This document shows positions 36,191 through 44,930 of a stretch of DNA of 64,000 bases, piece by piece. The notes under the pieces are model-generated. The model saw only the letters and a program-made list of their open reading frames with translations, was not told the DNA's origin and did not search any database. The first letter of the stretch is position 1. Every line of letters begins with the position of its first letter. Source of the DNA: CALFUK01 sp964450495 (GTDB lineage: Bacteria; Bacteroidota; Bacteroidia; Chitinophagales; Saprospiraceae); NCBI GenBank assembly GCA_964450495.1, contig CAYVFU010000011.1:7869-71868 (forward strand), written 5' to 3'. The position numbers and the translations under genes are program-made.

Positions 36191-36895
36191 AAGAAAACCT
36201 TTTAACAATTTTTCATAGCCTTTTGAATGGCATCCAACTGAGTCTTCCATGACTAGATCGGATACATCCGAATTAGTATTTGATTCAGTTTTATAATCAA
36301 AGCTAAGTAACACTCTTTGTATTGGTGCATCTTCAGATTTTCTGATTTGACACTTTTTGAGAATGTTTAATTTATAGCCAGAAGCTAACTCTGTAAAGCG
36401 CAAAGAGTCTACAAATGGAAGTATAATTGAAAATTTCCCTCCTTCCTTTAGCAAACCAGTAACAGCCAAAAGTAATTCGCCATGGCCTAGTTTGACCGTT
36501 TGCCTAAATCCAGAACTTGCGTTTTCTGAAATCGCACCACCAGAAAAAAATGGTGGATTACAAATTATGTGATCATAAGTTTTTGTAGACTCCCGAGCAA
36601 AATTCTGTATTGACTTTTGAATGATGTTGATCTTGTCTTTTATTTCTGCCTGCTCTACATTATGTGCTGCTTCTAAACACGATAGTTCATCTATTTCGAT
36701 AGCATCAATCTTTGCTTCACTGTTTCTTTTGGCAACGATAATCGCAATTACTCCTGTACCTGTTCCTATATCGAGTATTGACTCATCAGACTCCACATCC
36801 ACCCAAGTTCCAAGAAGAATCCCATCTTGATTGACTTTTATGGTATTATCCTTCTGCAGGATGCTGAATGTTTTAAATTTAAATATATCTTCCAA
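36188..36895 (-). CDS. trmN6: tRNA1(Val) (adenine(37)-N6)-methyltransferase-like
   Basis: The 235-residue protein has a Rossmann methyltransferase core: SILDIGTGTGVIAIIVAKR (SAM motif I), IDAIEIDELSCLEAAHNV (motif II) and the adenine-methylase motif IICNPPFFSGG (NPPF). The N-terminus FKFKTFSILQ and NQDGILLGTW match TrmN6 (YfiC), which methylates A37 in tRNA-Val. Start: TTG at 36895 puts FKFKTF close to the N-terminus and avoids overlap with the divergent helicase; a longer frame to ATG 36967 would overlap it. The start remains uncertain. Confidence 0.85.
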   Translation of the reverse strand: MEDIFKFKTFSILQKDNTIKVNQDGILLGTWVDVESDESILDIGTGTGVIAIIVAKRNSEAKIDAIEIDELSCLEAAHNVEQAEIKDKINIIQKSIQNFARESTKTYDHIICNPPFFSGGAISENASSGFRQTVKLGHGELLLAVTGLLKEGGKFSIILPFVDSLRFTELASGYKLNILKKCQIRKSEDAPIQRVLLSFDYKTESNTNSDVSDLVMEDSVGCHSKGYEKLLKGFL

Positions 36896-36948
36896 TCTTT
36901 TGATCTTTAGTGATACAAAAGTAATTATATATCTAAAACATTGCCAGA

Positions 36949-38241
36949 TTGAGTCTTTTATCTCCAATATCCCTTAGTCCTGAGTTCAATGAAGCCATTA
37001 CTGAGATGGAACAAAGCAACCGGCACTTATTTGTCACGGGCAGAGCTGGTACTGGAAAGTCTACCCTACTCAATCTATTTACCTCAACGACAAAAAAGAG
37101 AGCTGTTGTACTAGCACCAACTGGAATAGCTGCTCTAAATGTTAAAGGACAAACGATACATTCGTTCTTCAGGTTGCCGCCTAAAATGCTGGACAAATCA
37201 GAAATAACCAAACGGAAGAATCACCGGATTTATAAAAAAGTTGATACCATTATCATAGATGAGATATCCATGGTACGTGCAGATATGCTTGATCTCATAG
37301 ATTATTTTCTTCAAGTAAACAGAGAAGTAGCAAAGCCATTTGGAGGTGTACAGATGATTTTTTTTGGTGACCTGTATCAACTTCCCCCCATAATCGCTAA
37401 TCCAGTAGAAAGAGAGATCATCACAACTCGATACGAAAGTCCCTATTTTTTTTCTGCGCATGTCTTGTCAGATAGAGATTCATTCGACATCATAGAATTA
37501 CAGAAAGTCTTTCGTCAAGAAGAGAAACATTTCATTCGCTTACTAGACAATATTCGAATGAGACAATTTGATTATGATGATATGGAAGACCTCAACAAAA
37601 GACATCTACCAGAGGCAGCGGATCAAGATTTTTACATCACCATTACAACGCGAAATGATACGGTCAACGCTTTAAATAAAAAACGTTTGTCAGAAATAGA
37701 TATGCCATCCTTTTACTATGAAGCAAAAACAACCGGTGTCTTCAATCCTAAAATCTATCCAACAGGCTCAATATTGGAATTTAAGGTAGGTTCTCAAGTT
37801 ATATTTATAAAAAATGATCCAGAAAAGAACTTTGTCAATGGCACCATTGGTAAAATAGTTCAACTGGATCAAGACAGCATCAAGGTAGCAATCCAAACAA
37901 AAGAGGAAGAAATCAAATACATAGATGTCGTAAGACTAGAATGGGAAATGACAAAGTATGCGCTGGATGAAAAGAACAATAAAGTCATATCCGAAACCAT
38001 TGGCTCATTTACACAATACCCATTAAAACTAGCATGGGCCATCACTGTACACAAATCTCAAGGGCAAACTTTTGATCGTGCAATCATAGATATTGGTAAA
38101 GGCGCATTCGAATATGGCCAAACCTATGTGGCACTAAGTCGCTGCCGCACACTTGATGGAGTTATATTAAAACGACCCATAAAACCAACTGATGTTATGG
38201 TAGACGAACGCGTGACTGAATTTTATCAACGAAGAAGATAG
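36949..38241 (+). CDS. Pif1/RecD-like superfamily 1 DNA helicase
   Basis: The 430-residue protein has the helicase motifs: Walker A VTGRAGTGKSTLLNLF, motif Ia LAPTGIAALNVKGQTIHSFF, Walker B DTIIIDEISMVRADMLD, motif III MIFFGDLYQLPPI, then ITTRNDTVNALNKKRL, and near the end LAWAITVHKSQGQTFDRAII and YVALSRCRTLDG (motifs V/VI). This is the Pif1-like pattern; such helicases move 5'-3' and resolve G-quadruplexes or R-loops. Apparently starts at TTG 36949 (in-frame stop at 36934); ATG 19 codons later is possible. Convergent with miaE, 5 bases apart. Confidence 0.9.
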   Translation: MSLLSPISLSPEFNEAITEMEQSNRHLFVTGRAGTGKSTLLNLFTSTTKKRAVVLAPTGIAALNVKGQTIHSFFRLPPKMLDKSEITKRKNHRIYKKVDTIIIDEISMVRADMLDLIDYFLQVNREVAKPFGGVQMIFFGDLYQLPPIIANPVEREIITTRYESPYFFSAHVLSDRDSFDIIELQKVFRQEEKHFIRLLDNIRMRQFDYDDMEDLNKRHLPEAADQDFYITITTRNDTVNALNKKRLSEIDMPSFYYEAKTTGVFNPKIYPTGSILEFKVGSQVIFIKNDPEKNFVNGTIGKIVQLDQDSIKVAIQTKEEEIKYIDVVRLEWEMTKYALDEKNNKVISETIGSFTQYPLKLAWAITVHKSQGQTFDRAIIDIGKGAFEYGQTYVALSRCRTLDGVILKRPIKPTDVMVDERVTEFYQRRR

Positions 38242-38246
38242 TTTTA

Positions 38247-38831
38247 CTAGTGTAAAGCTGCTTTAATCTCTAGGCCAGATATGATTTGACCTTCTTGATC
38301 TACCCACCACTGCAAACGGTCATAGACTTGTTGTTCTGGAAAATAATGTAATGCCATTTTAACAAAAATATGTCCATGTTTAGCTTCTGAAACCCACAGC
38401 ATTTTATAGAATTTTCTCATTTCTTCTTCTTGTAGATTCTCAGCCACTAGTCTGAATCGCTCAGCCCCTCTTGTTTCGACTACACTTGCGATTAGTAATC
38501 TATCCATGAATCGTTCAAGCCTACCGTCATGACACTTTTTGACAAGCTGTTTTACGTATAAGTCCTCAGGTATCTTATGCCGCAACTGTACGCCTCGAGC
38601 TTCCATTATCTTATACACCATTTGAAAGTGCTCCAACTCCTCTACTCCTGTCTCGATTAATTCAGGGATTATTTCTAACCTGTCTGGATATTTGGCAACT
38701 AGGCTCATTGCCATGGAAGAAGCTTTACGTTCACAATCAGCATGATCTTGCAAAAAGGAGTCGAAGTCAGCCAATACTGCGTCAATCCATTCCTGACTAC
38801 TAGGAACGGCTATATCTAAATTTAACTTGAT
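38247..38831 (-). CDS. miaE: tRNA-(ms2io6A)-hydroxylase, apparent ATC start
   Basis: MiaE hydroxylates the isopentenyl group of ms2i6A37 in tRNA using a di-iron centre. Motifs: DHADCERKASSMAM, TGVEELEHFQMVYKIMEARG, ASVVETRGAERFRLVAE and SEAKHGHIF, giving the ExxH iron ligands. The conserved N-terminus (VPSSQEWIDAVLADF) is encoded upstream of the first TTG (38774). Reading back from there, there is no ATG, GTG or TTG before the in-frame stop; the best candidate is ATC at 38831, giving about 194 residues as in relatives. It lies 11 bases after the stop of a 43-residue membrane peptide. The function is firm, the start is inferred. Confidence 0.88.
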   Translation of the reverse strand: MKLNLDIAVPSSQEWIDAVLADFDSFLQDHADCERKASSMAMSLVAKYPDRLEIIPELIETGVEELEHFQMVYKIMEARGVQLRHKIPEDLYVKQLVKKCHDGRLERFMDRLLIASVVETRGAERFRLVAENLQEEEMRKFYKMLWVSEAKHGHIFVKMALHYFPEQQVYDRLQWWVDQEGQIISGLEIKAALH

Positions 38832-38842
38832 GGTTGAAAAGT

Positions 38843-38974
38843 TTAGCTATTTAAAAAATAGGCAAATGCAAGAACTACGCATATAATGGTTATGATTGCT
38901 GTCCACATGAAAAAAGCTTTTTCCTGTGCTTTCTCCCGCAATTCTGCTTTTCTTTTTCTCTTAGATTGTGCCAT
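38843..38974 (-). CDS. 43-residue basic single-helix membrane peptide
   Basis: From ATG 38974 the frame encodes MAQSKRKRKAELREKAQEKA, then FFMWTAIITIICVVLAFAYF, then LNS and a TAA at 38843. The first half is strongly basic and charged, the second is one membrane helix, so the N-terminus should stay in the cytosol. It lies 11 bases upstream of the apparent miaE start on the same strand, suggesting one transcript. No family is recognised. Good composition, orderly layout and tight spacing support a real gene, but it is short. Confidence 0.55.
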   Translation of the reverse strand: MAQSKRKRKAELREKAQEKAFFMWTAIITIICVVLAFAYFLNS

Positions 38975-39076
38975 GATAAAACTATTTACCCTAATTTATA
39001 ATGTCTTGCCAATATAACCAAATAAACCTATGGTACAGTAACAAGTATCGTATAGTCAATTCCTACAAACAAAAAC

Positions 39077-39766
39077 TTAACCATCCCTAAATTGATATCC
39101 GACACCTTTTAGTGTGACTATTGCTACATTAGGGTCTTTCGCCAAATAACCACGCAATTTCGTAATGTAAACATCTAAATTTCGAGAGTTATAAAAGGAA
39201 TCGTCTCCCCATGCTTTAAGAAGAATGTCCTTGCGTTCAGTGACTTCATTTTTGTTTTGGCACAACAATTCTAAAATCTGCGTCTCTTTATGTGATAATT
39301 TTTTCGAGGAAGAATCAAAGGCCAATTCAAATCGTTTTGGATAAAATCTATACATAGAACCAATTGAATATTCAACCAACTCTTCTTTTTCACTAACTGG
39401 TGCGGGTTTAGACTTTAAGAGATATTGGATGCGTACAATTAACTCTTCTATGCTAAAGGGCTTCCGCATATAATCATTAGCACCAAGTTCAAATCCTTTT
39501 ATGACGTCAGCCGTTTGATCTTTCGCACTAAGAATTAGTATCGGGATTTGATTATCAATGGCACGAATATCTTTGGCAATGTCAAAACCATTCCGGCCAG
39601 GTAGCATAATATCTAAGACACACAACTCAAAATTATTTGTCTGAAACGAAGGGATTACTTCACTTCCATTGGAAATATGAGTGACAGTAAAATCCTTCAG
39701 TTCTAGTGTTTCTCGGACCACTTTGGCTAGAAAAGGCTCATCCTCTACATATAATATCCTGCTCAT
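39077..39766 (-). CDS. OmpR-family response regulator
   Basis: The 229-residue protein has a receiver domain (ILYVEDEPFLAKVVRETLEL with the acidic pair, phosphoacceptor Asp in LCVLDIMLPGRNGFD, Lys in ILSAKDQTADV and the following KPF) and a C-terminal winged helix (LSHKETQILELLCQNKNE, RNLDVYITKLRGYLAKDP, IVTLKGVGYQF). It is the partner of the kinase encoded just upstream, with ATGA overlap. It probably binds the ATTAACCT repeats at 41272-41310 in front of the divergent GLPGLI gene; that is inference. Confidence 0.95.
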   Translation of the reverse strand: MSRILYVEDEPFLAKVVRETLELKDFTVTHISNGSEVIPSFQTNNFELCVLDIMLPGRNGFDIAKDIRAIDNQIPILILSAKDQTADVIKGFELGANDYMRKPFSIEELIVRIQYLLKSKPAPVSEKEELVEYSIGSMYRFYPKRFELAFDSSSKKLSHKETQILELLCQNKNEVTERKDILLKAWGDDSFYNSRNLDVYITKLRGYLAKDPNVAIVTLKGVGYQFRDG

Positions 39767-41229
39767 TTAACTTTCGGAATTTTAATGATAAAAGTAGTCC
39801 CCTTTCCAAATATACTTTCAAGTTGTATTGTTCCGTTATGCTTCCTCACAACATCTGCCGAATAATTAAGTCCGATACCATGACCTTTCACTTCATGAAT
39901 ATCTTGACTTGGCACTCGAAAAAATCGATCAAAAACTATAGATTGATACTCTTTAGGTATGCCTATGCCTTTATCTTCTATAGATAATAACACTACCTCA
40001 CTTTCCTCTATAATCGATATATCTACTTCAGGTTTATTCTTCGAATATTTAATGGCATTATCTAGTAAATTATAAAGCATGTTGGTCAAGTGGACTTGAT
40101 CACCAAGAACATTAAAATTTTCACCCGTAGCATCATATTGAATGTCAACCATGTGTTTATCAAAATGAAGGGACATTGATTTCAACATTTCTTCTAAAAG
40201 CTCTCGTATATCCACTCTTTCAAATTTCATAGTCACTTCACCTGAATTGAAAGCCGACATTTTCATGACCTTATCAACCAGAATATTTAATCTATTGATT
40301 TCATGTTTAGAAATATTAAAATACTCCTGTCGCTTAGCAGCATTCTCAATAAGCCCGAAATTACTCAATGATTCTAATGCCACGCCCACGGTAGCAATTG
40401 GAGTTTTGAGTTCATGAGTCATATTGCTGATAAATTCGGATTTCATCTGTATCAGGTTTTCTTGATTTTTCCTAGCCCGTGCTATCATATAAAATGCAAG
40501 TGAAACAAAACCGAATAAGATACTACTCATTAATAAAGAAGGAAAAATCTTTTTAATTAAATAGCTATTGAAATTCTCAAAGACTGCAAATTTCTGTACT
40601 GACACATCCATTGGTACTTTAAATGGTAAAGCCATTAGTGTTTGTGCAACTTTCGATTTTTTTGGGAAGGTATCAATGTAAAATTCTGAAGGCAAATTTT
40701 CCTTCAATAATTGATTTACAAATATGACCTTAACCTCTTCAACGATGTCCGCCGTACCTGACAGATGATCAATAATAACCTTAATGTCTCTTTTCGCAGA
40801 TTGTTCAGTACTTGTACCAAAGGTATTATGCATATTTGCTTCATCACTTATGATAAGTTGAACTGTATCATTAACAATTAAAGAATCAAAGTCATGACGT
40901 CCTCTATTTTCGTTATCCATATGAATACTTAAATTAATAGACGTCTCTTCACCTTCTACATAAACTTTAACAGAATCGGAAGCAGCATAAGCACTTTTAA
41001 TTTCCGTGGTCACATCCATTAAACTGTCGAGTTCAAAACTAAAAATAGAACTGACTAATGAATCATTGTAGCTACTATAGGCAAGAGCCATTTGGACATC
41101 TAGATCCCTTTTTAATTCTGCACTTTCTTGCTTGTATTGATTGACATTCCAGTATATAAGGAATGTTGCGAGCAACAACAAACTAAGCCACATCATTAAA
41201 CTAGACAAATCGAAAACCTTCTTATCCAT
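39763..41229 (-). CDS. Sensor histidine kinase
   Basis: The 488-residue protein has a membrane helix at residues about 13-28, an extracytoplasmic sensor domain of about 200 residues, a second helix (SSILFGFVSLAFYMIARA), then HisKA with FISNMTHELKTPIATV (phospho-His), and a HATPase domain (YNLLDNAIKYSKNKPEVDI N-box, VLLSIEDKGIGIPKE G1 box, GHGIGLNYSADVV G2 box). The sensor domain has no named fold I recognise. It overlaps the response regulator by 4 bases. Minus-strand TATTTTTG (41243-41236) may be the -7 element, with TTG 21 bases further upstream, giving an almost leaderless mRNA. Confidence 0.95.
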   Translation of the reverse strand: MDKKVFDLSSLMMWLSLLLLATFLIYWNVNQYKQESAELKRDLDVQMALAYSSYNDSLVSSIFSFELDSLMDVTTEIKSAYAASDSVKVYVEGEETSINLSIHMDNENRGRHDFDSLIVNDTVQLIISDEANMHNTFGTSTEQSAKRDIKVIIDHLSGTADIVEEVKVIFVNQLLKENLPSEFYIDTFPKKSKVAQTLMALPFKVPMDVSVQKFAVFENFNSYLIKKIFPSLLMSSILFGFVSLAFYMIARARKNQENLIQMKSEFISNMTHELKTPIATVGVALESLSNFGLIENAAKRQEYFNISKHEINRLNILVDKVMKMSAFNSGEVTMKFERVDIRELLEEMLKSMSLHFDKHMVDIQYDATGENFNVLGDQVHLTNMLYNLLDNAIKYSKNKPEVDISIIEESEVVLLSIEDKGIGIPKEYQSIVFDRFFRVPSQDIHEVKGHGIGLNYSADVVRKHNGTIQLESIFGKGTTFIIKIPKVK

Positions 41230-41271
41230 TTAAAACAAAAATAGCTTAAGTAATCAATAGTACACAAGTCG

Positions 41272-41338
41272 ATTAACCTTAATTAACCTTGTTTCAATGT
41301 TGATTAACCTGCTTTGCTTCGAATCAACTCTACATTTG
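41272..41338 (+). promoter_or_regulatory. Three phased ATTAACCT repeats and -7 element upstream of GLPGLI gene
   Basis: ATTAACCT occurs at 41272-41279, 41282-41289 and 41303-41310, that is 10 and 21 bases apart (one and two helix turns). TACATTTG (41331-41338) matches the Bacteroidota -7 element, and the third repeat covers where the -33 element should be. This is the usual geometry of an activator site for an OmpR-type regulator, and such a regulator is encoded next door. The GLPGLI ATG follows at 41359. Confidence 0.6.
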
Positions 41339-41358
41339 TATCAACAAAATTTTTAATA

Positions 41359-42129
41359 ATGAAATCATTAGCAAGTCTACTTCTTTTACTTTTCTATTAT
41401 TCAATAATAGCTCAAACAGGAATGATTAAATATACTGAAACCATAAAAATGGATTTCGAAATAGAAACTCCTGATGAAGCAAGTGCCCAAGGCATAGATA
41501 TCTCAGGTCTAATGCCCGAATCTATGACGCAATCCAAGGAGTTGTATTTTACCGATTCTGAGTTCTCATTTATTGACGCCAAGAATAATGAAAGTCAAGA
41601 TCAAGAAATGGAAAGTGATGATGGCAGTGTAAAAATTGTTATCCAGATGAATGAAGATGACGAAATTTTCTATACAAATCTAAGTAGTGCCAATACAATT
41701 CACCAGACTTCTTTTATGGGAAAACAGTTTCTTATAGAACAAGAATTAGCTGTGCCCAAATGGAAACTAACTGGAGAGAAGATAAATTACTTAGGTTACG
41801 AATGCCATAAAGCAGAATTATTCATACCTAAATCAGGGAAAGACAAAGACAAACACATCGTTGCTTGGTTTGCTCCTTCCATTCCCTTTCAAGTAGGCCC
41901 ACAGAACTATCACTCTCTACCTGGAGCCATTTTAATGTTGTCAGAAAATGTTGACAAAGTCACATATCAGGCTACAGAAATAAATATGGATATAGATGTC
42001 TCAGAAAAAATTAAAAAACCAAAGAAGGGAAAATCAGTATCTCCACTCGAATTTGAAAAAATCATCGAAGAGAAAGAGAAAGAACTAAAACAATTGTCAG
42101 GTGGTAATAGCATAATAATCAGAAACTAA
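41359..42129 (+). CDS. GLPGLI family secreted protein
   Basis: The 256-residue protein starts at ATG 41359 with a signal peptide (MKSLASLLLLLFYYSIIAQ). It has the family features: YTETIKMDF near the start, LGYECHKAELFIP, VAWFAPSIPFQVGP and the naming motif as YHSLPGAILML (LPGAI here). The end is Lys/Glu-rich. The family was first noted in Porphyromonas; function unknown. It is followed by an outer-membrane protein gene after 18 bases and is divergent from a two-component system, a common arrangement for this family. Confidence 0.9.
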   Translation: MKSLASLLLLLFYYSIIAQTGMIKYTETIKMDFEIETPDEASAQGIDISGLMPESMTQSKELYFTDSEFSFIDAKNNESQDQEMESDDGSVKIVIQMNEDDEIFYTNLSSANTIHQTSFMGKQFLIEQELAVPKWKLTGEKINYLGYECHKAELFIPKSGKDKDKHIVAWFAPSIPFQVGPQNYHSLPGAILMLSENVDKVTYQATEINMDIDVSEKIKKPKKGKSVSPLEFEKIIEEKEKELKQLSGGNSIIIRN

Positions 42130-42147
42130 AGACAAAAAAGTTCCAAA

Positions 42148-44871
42148 ATGAATATTAGACAATTTCTTCAAGCAATAGTCATTTTATCGCTTTCTATTGT
42201 TACTACCTACTCTCAATATAGCTTGATTGGAAGTGTTTCAGATGAAGAGTTAGTCAAACTGCAAGGTGCAACTGTCGTATTGCTTGATTCAGACTCGATT
42301 ATTGTTTCATTCAACATCACAAGTGAATACGGCAAGTTTGAACTTGAGAACTTAAAAAAAGGTGACTACATCCTACAAGTATCCTATGTTTCCTATTCAA
42401 ACTTTAGTGAGAATTACACTGTAAATGGAGATAGCCAACTAATAGATATTGGAAACATCACCTTATTCGAATCTAGTGAACTCTTACAGGAAGTAACTAT
42501 AAAATCTGAACACATTCCGATGGGAATCCAAGGTGACACCATCACATATAATGCTACAGCCTTTAAAACAAGGCCCGGTGCAAATGTAGAGGATCTCTTA
42601 AAAAGACTCCCAGGAATAGAAGTTCAACGTGATGGATCAATAAAAGCACAAGGTGAAAATGTGGAGAAAGTATTGGTCGATGGGAAGGAATTCTTTGGCA
42701 ATGACCCCACTATTGCTACAAAAAATCTAGAAGCAGAAGCAGTTGAAAAAGTACAGGTTTTCGACAAACAATCTGACATGGCAGAATTCACTGGAATCGA
42801 AGATGGTGAAGATGAAAAAACAATAAATCTAAAACTTAAAGAAGAATATAAATCAGGAGGGTTTGGTAATATAAATGTGGAAAAAGGGACAGATGACAGG
42901 TATCAAGGCAAGTTAAATTACAATAGATTTAATACAGCTATGCAAGCATCTGTAATTGTATCTGCGAACAATGTGAACAAACAAGCCTTTTCATTCAATG
43001 AGTATATTTCTTTAATGGGAGGATTGAACGAAGGTTTATCTAGAAATTTCACAGACTTTAACTTCAGTGAATTTGGATCATCACGAGCACCCGAAGGTAT
43101 AACAGACAATTATACTTCCGGTCTAAATTTTAATTATGATTTTAGTGAAAAATTGGCTTTAACAAGTAATTATTTTTATCTGCAAAGTGACAGGAGTATA
43201 AATCGAACGAGCAATTCAGAGCAGTTTGTAAATCAACAATCCATAAATTCTGTAGATACACTAAATAGCAACAGTAAAAAACAACAACACAGGATTAGAT
43301 CAAAATTAGTCTATAAACAGAATCCATTTACTCAACTTGTAATGAAAAATAATTTAGGGATAAGCAAGACTGATGAAATGTTAAATGGAAATTCAATCTT
43401 CGAATCAATAAATCAACGGAACCAAACCAACACATTCAATATATCAAATGGAATAAGTATTGCTTATGACGGTTCTTTTCAACTAAGGAAAAAATTCGGC
43501 AAAAAAGGAAGAAATTGGATTAATACCATTACATATTCAATTAAAGATGAAGAAGAACAAGAAAATGTATTAAATCACTTTAATTTGCAAACTGGCTCTA
43601 TAGTGCTAAATCAAGATCAAGAATATACAAGCAGGGAACAAAACATTTCATTCAAGACAAGATATACAGAACCATTAGGCAGTGGGTATTACTTAGGTAT
43701 CGCGTACTCTTTGCAACAGAATGAAGAATCTCCATTGAAAAATTTCTTCGATATTGCGGACGAGAATCGATTATTAAATGAAGAATTAAGTGCAGATTTC
43801 ATTAAAAACCTTGATATTCAAACTGGAAGATTATCTATAAAACGAAATAGAAAAAAATCTAAACTGACATTACATTTAAACTATCAAAGCACCAGATTGG
43901 TAGGAAAAATAAACTCGGACGATGAAATAACTAATTTCTCAAATCACTTTTTGCCATCACTTAATTACGACTTAGACATATCTAACAATACGTCATTAAG
44001 CACAAGTTATTATACTTCTGTAACAACACCTCTTTTAAACCAATTGATTCCTTTTCCAAATAATACCAATGCAAATGTAATTATCAACGGCAATGCAAAC
44101 CTACGCCCCTCTTTCACACATACAGCTCAGGTAAACCTTAATCTGTTTGATAATTTTAATTTTAGAAATTTGTTTGCTAATGTTCGGTTGAATATTATTA
44201 AAGATAAAATAGTCAATAGCATCAAAATTGACAGTGACTTATTACGTAGAATCACTCCTATAAATACAAATAATTTTATCAATACTACAAGCTACATTTC
44301 ATACTCGGAGCCAATTCGAGCTTTAAAATTAAAGTATGAAATTAGTGGACAATCTTACTTTTCAAAGTATGTCTCCTTTTTAAACGATCTTGAAAGTCAA
44401 GTATCCGAGTCAAATACATATTTATCAGTTACTTTAGAAAATAGAAATAAGAATACGCGTGATATTGCAACAGGAATAAAAGTAGATTACAGCACGAGAT
44501 CCTATGCAATAAATGAATCTTTTAACCAGAAATATTTCAGTTATACATTCTTTTTAGACGGCCATTGGAATATTACAGAAGGCCTAACTTTTAGTACAAC
44601 TTTGGATTTAATCAAATATTCAGGAGAAGATTTTTCTATTGCTGAAGATTATGCTCTTTGGAATGCAACTCTTGAAAACTCATTTAAGAACAATAACTTT
44701 TCAATATATATTTCCGCTTTTGATTTACTTGGTGAAAATCAAGGCATAAGTCGGTTTGGTGGCATTAATGTTATCGGTGAAAACAGATTTAATACGCTTG
44801 GTCGTTACGTATCTTTAGGACTGCTATATCGAATTGGCAAATCTCGAAATAATGCTATTAAGCTAAATTAA
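42148..44871 (+). CDS. Outer-membrane beta-barrel protein with carboxypeptidase-regulatory and plug-like domains
   Basis: The 907-residue protein has a signal peptide, then a carboxypeptidase-D regulatory-like domain (residues about 25-110: LQGATVVLLDSDSIIVSFN, YILQVSYVSYSNF), then a TonB-plug-like segment (ANVEDLLKRLPGIEVQRDG, VLVDGKEFFGND) and a long beta-barrel of alternating strands. The C-terminus (GRYVSLGLLYRIGKSR) fits an outer-membrane barrel. It is a member of the outer membrane beta-barrel/TonB-receptor-like group that follows GLPGLI genes. The transported or sensed substrate is unknown. No TonB box can be assigned with confidence. Confidence 0.88.
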   Translation: MNIRQFLQAIVILSLSIVTTYSQYSLIGSVSDEELVKLQGATVVLLDSDSIIVSFNITSEYGKFELENLKKGDYILQVSYVSYSNFSENYTVNGDSQLIDIGNITLFESSELLQEVTIKSEHIPMGIQGDTITYNATAFKTRPGANVEDLLKRLPGIEVQRDGSIKAQGENVEKVLVDGKEFFGNDPTIATKNLEAEAVEKVQVFDKQSDMAEFTGIEDGEDEKTINLKLKEEYKSGGFGNINVEKGTDDRYQGKLNYNRFNTAMQASVIVSANNVNKQAFSFNEYISLMGGLNEGLSRNFTDFNFSEFGSSRAPEGITDNYTSGLNFNYDFSEKLALTSNYFYLQSDRSINRTSNSEQFVNQQSINSVDTLNSNSKKQQHRIRSKLVYKQNPFTQLVMKNNLGISKTDEMLNGNSIFESINQRNQTNTFNISNGISIAYDGSFQLRKKFGKKGRNWINTITYSIKDEEEQENVLNHFNLQTGSIVLNQDQEYTSREQNISFKTRYTEPLGSGYYLGIAYSLQQNEESPLKNFFDIADENRLLNEELSADFIKNLDIQTGRLSIKRNRKKSKLTLHLNYQSTRLVGKINSDDEITNFSNHFLPSLNYDLDISNNTSLSTSYYTSVTTPLLNQLIPFPNNTNANVIINGNANLRPSFTHTAQVNLNLFDNFNFRNLFANVRLNIIKDKIVNSIKIDSDLLRRITPINTNNFINTTSYISYSEPIRALKLKYEISGQSYFSKYVSFLNDLESQVSESNTYLSVTLENRNKNTRDIATGIKVDYSTRSYAINESFNQKYFSYTFFLDGHWNITEGLTFSTTLDLIKYSGEDFSIAEDYALWNATLENSFKNNNFSIYISAFDLLGENQGISRFGGINVIGENRFNTLGRYVSLGLLYRIGKSRNNAIKLN

Positions 44872-44930
44872 ATTGATCGACTCACTTAATTAAAGTGAAT
44901 AACGAAATAAATAAAAATGCGTATTCACAT

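Noticed and set aside
36896..36967. N-terminal extension of the TrmN6-like gene to ATG 36967
   Set aside because: It would overlap the start of the divergent helicase gene, and the added residues do not match the family; TTG 36895 fits better.
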